Below, piece by piece: positions 24,493 to 39,553 of a DNA stretch of 64,000 bases. The stretch comes from Dimorphilus gyrociliatus (taxonomy: Eukaryota > Annelida > Polychaeta > Dinophilidae). Made by a program: the position numbers and the translations under genes. Below the pieces are notes generated by a model. It searched no databases and was not told the origin of the DNA. It saw only the letters and a list, made by a program, of their open reading frames with translations. Numbering within the stretch: position 1 is the stretch's first letter; the number at the start of each line of letters is the position of its first letter. The stretch spans positions 4,170,408-4,234,407 of the forward strand of contig CAJFCJ010000006.1 of the NCBI GenBank assembly GCA_904063045.1, given 5' to 3'.

Positions 24493-27356
24493 CTGAAAAT
24501 TGTTTTGGACATAACAAAATACTTGAAAAAAAAAAACATTCATAAAATTAAATTGCAGTCGTTACATTTAAATAAATCTAAATCCTTGTTTAATATCGAA
24601 ATTGATAGATAAAAATAGATTTTTTTTTAAATACGTTCGTGAAAGATTTAATATCTAAAACATCTTTCATCCGATTAATTCTAACAAATTACCTCAATAT
24701 ATAATTGATAAATTAGATGGGCTGGCGCTCAGATTTCCCTTTAAATATTCTCACTGATATAGTCAATTTTATATGGATATTATATTATTAATTATTATTA
24801 TTAATTAAATAAAAATTAATCTTATACTATATATATATATATAGTATTAGACATTTTAATAAACAGTTTATTGTAAATTATTTCAACTTATCCCTCAATA
24901 GTTTATCCATTCAGCATTTCGAATCCTAAGGGATTTAAAGACTTCTTACTTTTTATTGCTAATAAAACTAAGTACTACAAATACGAAAAGTTTCGTATAT
25001 AAACTTTATAAACAATAAGCCAATATACAATTTTGATTTACATTATTTCTTAAATATTGTAAATATATGAATATTTAAAGAAATTATAATAGGAATTAAC
25101 TGAATTCATATTGATGCTAATTAATTTTAATTGTCTTAATTAATAAATAAGACGTCTACTTTACCTGAATTTTAAACTTCAACTATAAGAAGTGAAAACG
25201 AACTCGTTAGTTTAGATTATGATGAGGAAACAAGTTTTCACAATTAATATACTCTTAATATATACGCATAAATGTGCATTTGTTCATCGATTACCTTTCC
25301 CTTGCGACATTCCTAATTACGTACTAAAATTATAAATAGACAATTTTCTTGCGTTAAAATAATATGACGGTTCTTTAAACTATTTATAATATATAAATAA
25401 AAGGCACAATTTTGATGATATAATATATGTTCTTTTATAAAGTATAATTAAATTATTTACTCAGCGAAATCAAAGTTTTAAATAAGAAAGAAACTGTTAC
25501 AGGAAACAAGTAAAAATCCTCTTTTCCTTTGTTTAATTAACTTTTCCTGTGAAGAAAAAAGTATTGGTATCATTTCATTGAAAATTTTATCCAAGGTAGA
25601 GATTTCTAATTTTAAAGTGACGTATTTTTTTCCTAATTGAAGAATAGTTGTAGAGGAAAGTATATAAAATCATTCTCAGTCTCTTTGTTAATCATATGAT
25701 GATTAATTATAAAAGTCATAACGGTAAATCTTAAAGATTTTTATCATCTGCGAAAATTGTTTATATACTAGTTCTAAATAACTAATAACGCAATGAAGTA
25801 ACGTATCATTGTATGCAATATTGTACAATGCTGGTATATATGTACAGTATATAAATATTCTTATAATAACTAAAATTGAATATATCTTACCTGAAATGCA
25901 CAATTGCTGTATAAAGTCCTTTGTTATTATATTTCAGTAGTATTCTTGGAATATTACCGACCTTCAGCTAAAGTGTCCTTCTTTCCGTATTATAAAATTA
26001 CTAAGTCCTGTGTTAGCTTTACAAGAATACAATTATATTGCTTGAGGAGCCTGTACCACAGTCCTTTCGATCTGTCAATAAATGTAATAGTTATAAATAT
26101 GTTAAATATGTATATACATATAGAGTGTATAGGTAAATATAAAAAAGACGAGGGAGGGAGAGGGGGAGAAAGAAAGTGCATCCATCAACTGAATTTCCTT
26201 TGCTTAGTGGAAACTAATTTAGATTAGTTTGAGTCTTACTAAAGATCAATGGTAACGGTTAGTATTTCGTGAATATGTAAAGGCTTCGAAATCATAGAAC
26301 ACTTTCTTTGGTAGAATTACCTAAAGGTACGAAACAAAGACAGAATGGGATGGAAGAGAACATAAAGGTATATTCTGATAGTCAATAAAATATAAAATAT
26401 ATCAATAAATCCTCTATATTGCTATTGCTTATTGTATATATACAGTCAAGCATAATGTATATATGTATGTATGAATATTGATGACGCTGTTCCAGAATTG
26501 AATTATGTAAAGATGAGAATAAAAAATAGTTTTACTGTTAAAGTATACAAAGTAGTGAAGTATAGTTGTTAAATGCCGAATTTCTCTTTATATACAATAT
26601 ATAAATTAATTAAATTAATTAGCTTAATTTATAATTCTAATTGTCAAATGCACTTGTAACAATTTAGTGATATTGCTATAGAAATATGATATGAAATAAA
26701 TACTCAATTAACTTTGCACGTGAATAGATGAGTGGATAAGTCTTTGAAAGTTGCAATTCTAACTAATCACGACAGGGGTCGTTTAAGAATGTTAGGCAAA
26801 TAAAGTTTCAGATGTGTATGTATTTATTTGATAAACTGCACATCTATAAAATACCCTGAATACTATTTGTAGTTCACCAACAAACATTGAAATGGAATAA
26901 ATCGAATATCTAGGATGTCAACATCCGTTTCCGTATGTTAAATTGTTTTATACGCTCTATTCCTTAATTGCTTAATGTAAACTCTTAAACTAGATGCTGA
27001 GAAAAACAACAAATATGCTATTTACACAGAAAAAACAGTCTATAATGGTAAAATTTATGTAATTAAATGTATCAGTAAAATTTTCCTTGCTCTCGTGTAA
27101 TTTTCCCAGTACATCCATTATTCTCTCAGTATGATGGGAAAAACTCAGCTTGTTATTCTCCTTCTGGAGCCATGCCAGGCAGTTTATTTTAAAATTAATA
27201 GAACATATTGAGGAAGTAAGAAAAGAATAAATGGCTTAAATACACTATATATTTCATCCATATAATTATTAAAATAATATGTTTATTAGCATTTCATCAA
27301 TAGAGAATGAGAAAAGATATATTAAACATTTAATAATTATAGTTTAATTAAATATA
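24493..27356. other. 2.9-kb region with no recognised coding gene
   Basis: Very AT-rich. Minus-strand donor-like sites (ATTCAG|GTAAAG near 25164 and TTTCAG|GTAAGA near 25890) would suit alternative 5' untranslated exons of the alpha cyclase gene, whose ATG sits immediately after an acceptor. A TA run lies near 24828-24841. Open frames of 66-109 codons on either strand are low-complexity and rejected. Confidence 0.4.
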
Positions 27357-30300
27357 TTATCTTTTCAGGGGCTTCATCTTATCCACTGGACTCCTTTAAA
27401 AAAAATTTATATTAGTAATATAAAAATTACTTTTAATTAAACGTCAAAGATATGTTTTCTTTCATTAAATATGGAAGATATTATTAAGAATTAGTAATAA
27501 TTTATTACTTACTTCATATATTGGTCCAGATACGCTAAAATGTCTTTTTGTCTATCTAATGCTGGTAGACTTTTAGAACTTCTAAGGGTGTCCGTTTTCG
27601 AGATCGCCTTCTGTAAATATTTCTTTTCGGGAGGCTGAAAGAGGAAAGAAAAATGTGTGTTGAATACAGCTCTTTAAAGTTGAGTTTCTTAGCATTGGAT
27701 AATTTGTCAGCATAGCTGCTAGCTCCTAATTAGTGAATAAAGTGTTTAATGCAGTAGTTCGGTTACTCACCTCAACAACTGCAATTTTTTCGCATTCCTT
27801 GACGTCTCTTTTATCCGTATCTTCGTGAGAATTAAAAGAAGAATTGACCAAGTCGTCTGTATCGGATGTCTTAGATTCGCTTTTATCCAAAACATCTTTA
27901 TTTGGGGATTCTTCCTTTTTCTTTTCCAATTCCGTCCGGGGTCGCAGGGGTAAAACAGGCTTAAAGGCCTTTTTGGCTTTTGATGAAGTTATTAAGTTGA
28001 TAGAAGGCCTACCAAATTTTGAGCTTACTGAATCCTTGTCTTCGTTTTGATCCTTTATTTCCTTCGAATTAGGTAGAGATTGAAAAAATCTACTCTTAAA
28101 CGATTCATTCGGTGAATTGATCTTCTTAGCAAACATATTCCTCGGGGGTGACTTTAATGGACTGTCCATTATAACAGTTATCTTTTCACTATCTTTATTA
28201 TCCAGCACGCTATTTCGATTCTGAGATGATTTTGAACAATTTAAATCGAATACGTTCACTTTTTCAGTTTCATTCTCTTTTTCGCTGTCAGTAAATGATT
28301 CAGCTTTTCTACTCTTTTTAGGATTTAGGTAAGATTCCAATTTAATTTCACTATCAGAAAATTTTTTTTCATCCTCTATTTTATAGAAATAATATAAATA
28401 TGCATAGATAGTAACTAATTAGAATTTCTTGTTAAATAAACCTGATAATGATCTCTTTAAACCATTGATTTTAACGCTTATTCGTTTTGTTTTCATGCAA
28501 TTTCGTTCTGTTTTATCCGTGATTTCATTACCTTCATTCTTTTGTCGAGGTAATTTGTAATCCTGATGCCAAATGCTCGTAAAAGGCGTCTTAAATTTAG
28601 GCTAAAAAGATATTTCATTTATAAAAGTGTGAAAAAAATGGCCCTTTTTTTTGCTACGTATAAGAAAAGTAGCATATTTATTATTTAAAACAAACTTTGA
28701 ATTTTCTTGGATCGTATACATCCATAATCTCATTATTATTAACGTTAATATTCCCTAAAGCAACTTGAAGTGCTTTTTTTTCTTCCATAAATCTTTAAAG
28801 AAAAACATATAGGAGAAAAAATTCCTTTTTTTAAATTTGATTAAGCCATTAACAACTTACGATCCTGCATAGCTCAAATCTTCGTCCTGAAGATGTTCCG
28901 GTACGTCATTCAACCGTCTCAATTTCCTAGTTAAGGGATCGAATACTATTTGGTATAAAAATGTGTTGTCTGCCTTTAAAAAACCACTTATATATTCTTC
29001 AGTTACACTAAGAGAAGACATTTTTAAAGTTAACGGAAGTTTCCTGAGAACAATTCTTATATCGGTTTGTCTTGTTAATTGGAATACTTTATTTGCCTTG
29101 GCTAATCCAATTCCAGGTAGAGATGCAAGATAGTCGCATCCGGATAAGATACAAAGATAACGGAATTTGTCAAAAGTATACCATGCTGAATTTAACCCGA
29201 TTGATTCATTTAGTCGAGATTTTTCTATTATAACGCCATTGCCATTTAAATCCATTTTAAACATTATCTATGGAATAAGTTAATAAACTATTAAAACTAA
29301 TTGTATGTTAATAATCTAATAATATTTTCATACTTTCTCACAACCAAATAAAACTAAATCAGAATCCTCTGTTATTATTACTTGAGCTACACCAATTTTA
29401 TTCAAATAAGCTAATTGAGCGTCTGCTTCGTAGGGAGCAACAATGCAATCAACACCAGCATCCCTGCATGTTTGAATTAATTGAAAAGCCATTTCGGGAG
29501 TAACCTCGGTACATCTTTGCAAACATTCCCTAGCCTCTTTATGTTTTCCATCTCTTATAAGGGATGCTGCTTTGTCTTTATACTGTTTTCGTTTACTGAA
29601 AAATAAATACCAAACAGTTATTTCAATAGAGGACAGTTTGTAGATGTCTGGATGCATTCTTCCATAAGTAGGCTATACGTCTAATTATAGAATATAAGTT
29701 TAATATAATAGACCTATAATATAAGAAGAATTCCATGGAAAATCAATTGAATGGTTTCGTGCATGCTATTGTTAATTGCGCAAATGCAAAATTAGTAGCT
29801 GGCAAGTAAGCTGTTTTTATAACAATGCCATTGAAGGATAAATATCCATTTCTCTAAGATTTACTCCTTGCAGCATTACAGAACTTGTCCTTTTCTTCGA
29901 AAAGAACTGTAAATATATTGCATACTAACAGACCTAAGTGTTTTATATTCACAATTATAAAAAAGTAGAATAATACTGAATATAAAAGGTGAAGTAAATC
30001 AAGAGAATTGTTTATTGTCTTGTTTATGCTCCATTAGATGCTAAATTTAGTAAATTCTCTATACCTTTTAAAGGATATAACATCAAAATTAATAGCCTAC
30101 AGCAAATAATTTACTTCTTTAGTTATTTAACTTGTATTTTTTCGCATCATTAAACGCCTTCTAATAATTAACTCGGAAATAAAATTTCATTTCTTTTTAA
30201 AGGCCAACCTTTAATTAGCTTTAAGAGATCAAGTTAATATATTTTTCTACTATTTGGAAAAATGTTTAGAAGTTTTATATAAGTAAATTATCATAATTTT

Positions 30301-30684
30301 TCATCGGGGGAGGATATTAAAAATAAATTCATTATTAACTTACTTTTTTCTCTGCAGTTCAGTCTCTTTTTTAGACGGTAAATTGAAACCGTCAAAAACC
30401 ATAATCGGTTTAATGCCTAGCGATAGAAGTTTGTTTACATACTTCATGCAATATTGTACGAACCTGTGTCAAAGACAATGCATAATTTTATTCTATACAA
30501 CAGCATTTAAAATTAATTCTAACATATCTGTGTGTTCGCCAAGAGCAAGTTTATCTGCACATGCGAAAGCGCCTTTGTGCAACCAACAGTATGAATCTAC
30601 TGCAACAGTTTGTCCTTTAAAAGCTAAAATATTACACGGTTTTGAAGATTTCTTCAAAAACGGTAAAAGTCCCGAGATACCCAT
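27357..30684 (-). CDS. EXO1: Exonuclease 1 (5'-3' exonuclease/flap endonuclease)
   Basis: Nine exons: 30684-30524, 30463-30344, 29595-29334, 29267-28861, 28792-28696, 28601-28442, 28375-27771, 27634-27513 and 27393-27357; 656 residues against 846 in human. The N-domain begins [16 protein letters not shown] with the conserved [13 protein letters not shown]. Metal-binding acidic residues appear in [32 protein letters not shown] and [14 protein letters not shown]. The latter begins the helix-hairpin-helix region. The enzyme degrades one DNA strand in mismatch repair, double-strand-break resection and meiosis. The C-terminal half is charged and low-complexity but keeps a TSIWHQDY motif. It is about 190 residues shorter than the human tail, with loss confined to the disordered part. 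Divergent from LRPPRC across 306 bases. Confidence 0.95.
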
Positions 30685-30990
30685 GTCGGTAAATATATGT
30701 TAAAACTCTTCACGCTAATAAATTGTAAACAAAATCAACGTTAACGTTAATTTTCATTAACTGAAACACAAAACATTTCGCTTTCGCGCTTTCCCTCGTT
30801 TATCGTCCTGTCTAGTCACTTGGCAAAACGTTTTTTCAAAACTTTTCATACAACAGAAATCTTTTAAAAGTTCGAAAAGTTTCTTTTAAATTTTTTTCTT
30901 TTTTTAATAGTTGGCATCTTAAAAATTAATATTCACTTGTATGATGTATTTATTTTTTCTAAACGTGCTCCTATGTACTTCCATTTCAAA

Positions 30991-33900
30991 ATGGCGACCT
31001 TCATGAAACTCTGGCGCATGCCGGTTATTCGGCGATTCCCTTTAAGATTATCTGCAATAAACTCAAGTAGAAGAGGAAATGATTTTTCACTTAAATCTAA
31101 CCTACATATTGATTGCAAGTTTGTAGTTATTTCTTCAATACCTTATACACGTGTTTCGAAACTATGTTCTTTTCCAATTTCGTTAAGTTCTTATATTACA
31201 TTTTCAATGTTTTTCAATAGTTTTGCAAGATATGCTTCGACATCTCAAAAGACAGCCGATTTAAGAAGGCAACAGCGTAATACGAGTGTACCAGAAACTA
31301 TAGATCAAAAACTGTACGCTCTTGACAATCAAGTTAGACGCTGGGGCAGATTAGACATAGAAAATATAACTGATATCATGGAAAAAATAATGAAAGAAGG
31401 TATTAATTCCATATTTTTAAAATTAAGATATATTCTGTTGAATTGTAATAAAGTTTTATTTCAGTTAAATTACTAGAATTAATGTACAAATATATGTATG
31501 TCATAGTATAAGTCTTGTTAATTTCCATTAAAAATTTTTTACTATAAATAATAATTAGACGCAATCACCTATAATTGATAGTTATTTTTTATATTTAGGT
31601 AAGGTCTCTGAACAACAGAGCTTGATACTTCTCCGAGGTTGTGGTAATCATCTTGTTAAAGTCACCCCAGAGAAAAGAATGAAACTTTTTCATGAAATAT
31701 GGGAACAATTTGCTAAACTTGGATTAAAACCTTCAACGAATCACCATAATGCCTTACTTAGGGTTAAACTCGAAAACGGTGAAATTTGTTCACCCACTGA
31801 ATTCTTACAAGAAATCGCAAAAGCTGATTTAAAACCAAATAAAATGACATACCAATTATTAATTCATGTTTATTGCAAAGAAGGAAATTTAGAGGGAGCA
31901 AGTACAATTTTGGAGCAAATGAAAGCCGAACAAATGTCTCTGAATGAAACTATCTTCAACAGCTTCATAATGGGTCATATGAAAGCAAACGATGAAGCTG
32001 GAGCATTAGCTGTTATAGAAAAAATGAAAGAAGCAAAAATAAAGCCATCTGCTGATACATTTAAGAACATGTTACTGTGCTATGCTGAACATGGTAATAT
32101 GGAATCTATTAGACAATTGTTGGTAAATATCGAAAAAGAAGATGTTATTCTACTTCCTCGACATATTTGTGAAGCCAGCTTTGTTTTAGTTTCGCATGGT
32201 CATAGCGAATATATGATGGAGGTTATTTTTATCTGTTTTTAATTATTATTTAAAATACCATAATGTAAACGCTTTTCAAAACAGATGATGGATTGTTTGC
32301 CAAAAAATTTTGGAAGTAATCACGACATTATCAATACTGTATTTAGATTAATCTCCAGCGGGTTCGACGAGGAAGCTTTCAAACTACATGAACGTTTGCA
32401 ACGACCGGAGCTAGGGAATAATGACAATGCTGTGGGAAGTATTAATCTCTTGCGAGCGATGGTTATTAGTGAAAGACCTGTTAAGAAAGTTATGAAATTT
32501 TTCAATCAATTAAAAGAAAGCAACACTATAGATAAAAGCTTTCATCTTTTAGGCTTTTGGGCAATGAAGTTTTGTAGTGCAGGTTCGTTGACAAGTTTAA
32601 GTATAACTATATACAGTATATTAATAACTAATTCAAACATGTAGATTACGCTAAAGCTCTTATTGATGAAATAAAGAGTGCAGCTGAGAGAGGAGTAAGT
32701 TTTATATCTACGAACGGAATATGTAATTCTATTTTGTTTTTACTTTAAGTCTGATTCTACTTTTGCTCCTCCGGTTTTTTGGCCTCACTTTGAAAGATTC
32801 GAAAAAACAAAAGATGTTGATGGTAACAAAATTAAATTTTAAAAATTACATAAACTATTATTGTTACATTTTGTAGGTATTTATAGACTTTGCGACATTA
32901 TTAGTTCATCATCACTGAACAGTTTTGAAGGATTTAAAACTATATATAGTCATGGTGTAAAAAGTCTAAAGCGTCTTAATATGAATATTGATGTTATCAA
33001 TGAAAATTTAAAGGTGCGAGTTAATTTTTCACATTTAAAACAACGTAAAGGCAATTCATTATAAATATATTTAAAAGAAATTCGGCGTCGATCCTAAAAT
33101 AGCTGACGGATGCAGTCTTCTAACATATTTGAGTAATGGAAATATTGATAAAGTTATCGAAATCATAAAATCAGGACAATTCGTCACCAACATACAATGG
33201 TTGAAAAGCAATTTTTCTGTTGGGTATAGAAATCAAAATCTTGAACTTGAGAAAATTATTGAAGTAAGGATAATAAATGCCTACACTAAAGTAGTAGTTA
33301 TCACATTTTTGTTTGTTATAGATGTTACAAGAAATAACAAAAAAGGATGGAAACTGGGGAGAATTTTCTGCAGATGTACTAAATACATTGTTAAGATTTA
33401 GGCGAACAGAACAAAATAAAGAATTTTTTGAAAATGCTATAGCAAATTTTCAATCTAATGTAAGTTTCATTGTGTTAAAAGTGACTACATTTTGAACATC
33501 AGTTTAATTTCTATTAGAATATCAAGTTAAATAACACATACAAAAGAAGAATTGAACAAGCCTTAGAGTTGATTGATGAGAAATCCTTGATGACAGTATG
33601 TCTTTAATTGGTTTCTCAATTGTCTAATATTCAGTTACTTACTTTTTTCAAATTAGAAATTGGATGATCTTTGGATCGGAAAAGGAGAATCAAAGAGCTT
33701 ACAACTGCCAGTTAATGTAAAGAGACAGAATTATTTATAAAATTTCTTTCATTAAAAAAGACAATCTGTTTTTTTTTAGGAACTAATGCAAATGAATGTA
33801 GCCAATTTAGAAAAACTTTATGAAGATCGTTTGAAATCAAATCAACCTACTAGGCAAATCGAAAAATGGCTTCTATCGAAATATTGTTCTGCTGGAGTAA

Positions 33901-36633
33901 GTTTAAAATTAAAAATTTTGATGTTTTTGTATTAATATATTACACTTGACAGGAGGTAGAAAAGGCGAAAGAATTAAAACAGAAATTGGACAGTTTAGAC
34001 TTTGATTACAGCCCAGAACTTCTCAGACAACTGGCTTTTATGGAAGCAAAATTCAATAATAACCCTGATGATGCCAAGTTATATTTGGATGAACTGTAAA
34101 TATTTAAGAATCTTCAACAGTCACCTTCTGATAATCTATTAAAATTTCAATAACAGAAAAAGAAAGAATCCTCAGTATTCATCTTATATAGGCGTTTTAT
34201 TCTCACTTTGTAATGCTTTAGCAAAACGAGGCGATCTCACAGGTTAGTTTTCAACCATCTTGATTTCAAATGGAAAACATATATAGATGTTATTTCTTAC
34301 TTATATTAATATTTAGCTATTATAAATGAATTGAGAGTTTATGCCAATCAAAATGGATCATACCTAAAGGGACAAAATTATGAATTCCAATTTGCTGAAA
34401 GTATAGAAAAGATATTAGAGTCTTGCTCTGAATGCTCATTGGAAGACCAGACACAGTTTGTTGAAACTGTATTTGAGAATGGGTATGTAAAAGAGGGAAC
34501 TTATTCTATTCTAAAACAGCTTGTAAGAAATGTTTTGAAAAGGTTAGTTGAAAAATACTCTATATCGATTTCACGTTGGCATATTTATAATTATCCTATA
34601 TTGTTTGTTTTTAGAGAAAATGTAGCAGACACAATAAAAATATTAGAGTTTTGTATTGATAAATATAATAGAACACCATTATTCGTTGATGTTTTCAAAT
34701 TTATATTGAAAGAACAAGACCTCGAGAGTTTGGAAACTGTTGTTTCTTTAATATCAAAGTCTATGGGCCTTTCAGAAACCCTTCATCATTTGGGCTTCAC
34801 TCTGGTTCGATTGAATAAATCTGTGGAAGCAACAAAAGTTTTTCAGGTATGAATATGGAAACAGTTATATTGTAAAACAGTTGTTTTTCTAATCTAAAAT
34901 TTCATTTTGAAGGTAAAGGGAATTACCGCAAATAGAGGACTAATAAAACGTGAAGCGGAAATGTTGTCCTCAGAAAGAAAAATTGAAGAACTTAGAATTT
35001 TGTGCCAATGTACAAAAAATATGTTTAACGTTGACAGAGACGAAATTCTCTTTGAGTATATAAGAGCTCTAGGTAAGTTTTGTAGTCTGTTTCTTTTTTT
35101 ATATGCTAATCTCGCTATTTCATTTTTAAAACTAAAGCTTTAGATAAAGATAATAGTCAAGAACTCTTAGATGTTTATTCTTTGTACGAGGAAGAAAATG
35201 TTTTGCCCAGACCCAGAACATTAAGATATCTAGCCAATGTTCTTGAAGGTAGAGGAGAAAAAGTTCCATTTTCTGTTCCACAATTAATGAGTGGTAAGGA
35301 CAAGCCAAAAAACAAAAAGACAGAAGATTTGGTATAAAAAAGAGCAAACTTTTATACAGTATATGACATATTCATTTTTTCATTCATTAGAATATTAAAA
35401 CATCCGACGAACAGGAACAATCTGCTGTCAGCTATTTAAGGGAGAATAATATGCCTGCTTTCTTTGATTTATGTCGGGAGAGAAAATTGTCAACAAATTT
35501 TATTATAAAGGCTTTACTAGCTTTGTTGAAATATAAAGCACCTTGTAAGAAATATCATTTACACGCATTATGTAAAAGTTAATTCTGTTTTATTAATATT
35601 AAAGCCTTCAAAGACGCTGTATTTAAGTTAAGTGAAGAAGGAAGAGATGATGTTTTAGTTGAATTATTAGATTCTGAATTTCTTCAAGGACGTATGAAAA
35701 ATTTTGTCGAGAAGAGATATACGACGGCAGCAATTGCTAGGTTTTGAAACTAAATCGATTGCTAATTACGATTTTACAAACTTTCTTGTGAAATTTTTAG
35801 GGGAAATGCTGAAGATGTTATAAAACTTATGGAAGATGACTTATCGAATTTACCAAAGTTCACAAGTACCCATGCTTTCTGTTTGATGGATGAAAAGTCT
35901 CCGGGTCTCATGGAGAAAGGTATTTTTTGTACAATAAAATATACATTTGAAAGAAACACAGCAGTACTAAATGTACGTTAATTACAAATCTCATAGTTGA
36001 AAGTCTAATTATGAAGTATTATCAAGGAGGAGGCGCAAGAATTGCACAAGTATTAAATCAATTATTTAACTATTTTGTTGCAACTGATAATTTGGATAAA
36101 GCGAAAAAATTGTTGGAGGTAAAATATTCTTTACTCATCAACTATATTTGTTTGTATTAATATATTTAATTATTCTTTAAAGGATATGCCTCTTCTTCAA
36201 AAAAACATCAGATATTTGTCAACTATCACAAATGCTAGAGAAAATGGACGAGAAGATGTTCTACTGAAATTGAAAGATCTATTAGTACCGTATGGAGCAA
36301 ACAAAACTGCTCCAATATTTGGGCAGCTCATCAAATTGAGCTGTGACGAAGGAGAAGTGGAAAAAGCAGTTAGTTACGTGAAGGAAGCAAGAAATTTGGG
36401 TATAGAAGATGAAAAGATTTGGGTTCAACCACTTCAACAATTAGAAGAATTGTGTTTAGAACGATCATTACCTCTGCCATGGCCTGTAAGTTTTTTCTGC
36501 TTTAGATTTAGTATAACTTTCCAATGTAATCCAATTTTATATTTCTTTTTAACAGGCCGGAACTTTACAAAGTAGACAAGAAAAAATAAAAAAGAGGCAA
36601 GAAATGAGTGACGTTTCTGATTTATCAGAGTAG
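30991..36633 (+). CDS. LRPPRC: LRPPRC-like mitochondrial pentatricopeptide-repeat protein
   Basis: About 23 exons, mostly separated by 55-75-base introns, encode roughly 1,250 residues. The chosen ATG (AAAATGGCGACC) has an ideal context and starts a basic presequence (MATFMKLWRMPVIRRFPLRL). PPR helix pairs are clearest near the N terminus (KPNKMTYQLLIHVYCKEGN, SLNETIFNSFIMGHMKAND, KPSADTFKNMLLCYAEHGN), and degenerate helical repeats run to the end (PRPRTLRYLANVLEGRGEKV). LRPPRC, with SLIRP, stabilises and helps polyadenylate mitochondrial mRNAs. Loss lowers cytochrome c oxidase. In exon 1 a 102-base in-frame segment (31119-31220) has GT..AG ends and may be an unrecognised intron. Several exon joins in 32,580-33,500 are less certain than the rest. 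Confidence 0.9.
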
Positions 36634-37161
36634 TTCTTATAAATAATAACAACGTTTTTGTTTATATTATTTTAAGATTTTAGGAGTAACCTATAATGAA
36701 ATTTTTTAAGTTTATTACATTACAAATACTGAAAATATGTTTACAAGACTTTTCGGTTAAATTTTCTCTTTGCTTTGTTAGAATTCAGTTAGATGTATTT
36801 AATTGAAAGTTTAGTTAGTTTTAGCAGTTATAAATATCTAAATCAAAAAATAAAAATACTATACTAATAGTTAAAAGCTATTGTAAAATAGTGAAAATTC
36901 ATAAATTAAGTAATAGTTTTTGCAATTTTTATATATTTTATGGATCTTAATAAAGATACTGTAACAGTCGTCCACAAGATAGGCAGATATTTCACAATTG
37001 CAGGACTATAGGCCTACTCTTTGGAGGAAATCTCATTGGTCATCAGTTAGATTGATCGCTTTTTTTAATAATTATAATATAATAATCTCTGGAAATAGAT
37101 ATAAAAAGCTTCTCTTTGTAGAATAATCATATGGACAAATATATTTTTCAAGGCAAAATTT
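36634..37161. other. Convergent 3' intergenic region
   Basis: AT-rich spacer between the LRPPRC and RAB18 stops. AATAAA-like signals occur on the plus strand (AAAATAAAAATAC near 36848-36860 and TTAATAAAG near 36948). Nothing else was recognised. Confidence 0.5.
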
Positions 37162-38058
37162 TTATAAAGTTGAACAGTAACAATTAGATGATGCAGGTGA
37201 ATTATTAGAAGCGAGATTTAATCCTTGTCCTTGAGCTTCCCATAGACCAGGCGTTTGAAGGATCTATGTTGTGAGAGAATTTTTAATAAATTAACCTAAT
37301 TTTGATATCAATTATAATGAAACAAACTTTTTCTACTAATTCTTCAAATGCGCATTGAACACCCTCCTTGGTTTTAGCACTTGATTCAATGAAAAGCATA
37401 TGATGTTTTCTGGCAAACTTTAAACCCTCATCTCTGCTGACAAGCTTTTGAGGATGATCAACTTTATTACCAACAAGCATTTTAACAATATCATGCTTTG
37501 TGGAGAAAGTTTCAAGCTCTGATAACCAAGCTTCAAGACGGTCGAAGGAAGCACGATTAGAGACATCGTAGACGAGAATAACGCCCTGTGCTCCTCGATA
37601 ATAACTTGGAGTTAACGTTCTGAAACGTTCTTGACCTGAAATTAGACCAAAAGTATATAAATATTCTTCAAAACGCATTAAATGTTAATAATCAGGCAAT
37701 CAAACAGAGAGAAAGTTAAATATTTTAAATAAACTGGTAATGATTGCTTTCTTTGTTCGCCTACACTTTTCATTTAGACGTTCGAAAATATTTACCAGCA
37801 GTGTCCCAAATAGCTAATTTGGCTCTGTTGCCATCAATAGATATTGTCTTCACTTTGAAATCGACACCAATTGTTGCTGCTTGTTCAGGATCAAAAGTAT
37901 CTTCAGTAAATCGTAATAGAAGACTGTTGAAAGCGATAATTAAATAAATTTAGAAAGCAAAAAGTAAACGTGTTAGTTAGCAATAACCTTGATTTTCCCA
38001 CCCCACTTTCACCGATAATAAGTATTTTCAGAGTTGTGAGAATACTTCCGTCATCCAT
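37162..38058 (-). CDS. RAB18: Small GTPase Rab18
   Basis: Four exons (38058-37988, 37923-37796, 37635-37328, 37263-37162) give 202 residues. The G motifs are [10 protein letters not shown] (P-loop), [11 protein letters not shown] (switch I), [12 protein letters not shown] (switch II), GNKVDHP and ESSAKT. The body is nearly identical to the family ([51 protein letters not shown]). The protein ends CYCSTL, a prenylatable CAAX-type end like the vertebrate form. Rab18 works at the ER and lipid droplets in lipid and membrane traffic. 290 bases separate it from the divergent YIPF4 start. Confidence 0.97.
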
Positions 38059-38348
38059 TTTCAAGGTCTATATGATTACCGAATAATAAAATGATTTTTT
38101 TTCACATAAATCTGCTGTTAAGCGGACGATTTCATTATTTTTGAGCAACTTGCTGACGAACCGGAAGTTGCGTAAAAGTAATTTCGTATTTTACAGATTC
38201 TATAATAATATTATCATTTATTTAGACAGATACTATGTACCCAGTCTTTAAAATATAACTTGTTGGTATTTCATTTATTCGAAAACTTTCAGAATTCAAT
38301 AAAAGGATTAAAGTGAGAGAAACTTCCTTTGGGCGATATTACACCATC

Positions 38349-39553
<1,205 letters not shown>

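Noticed and set aside
25904-26227. 107-codon plus-strand open frame in the gene-free region
   Set aside because: AT-driven composition, no domain, no splice context, and an overlapping frame on the other strand is just as long.
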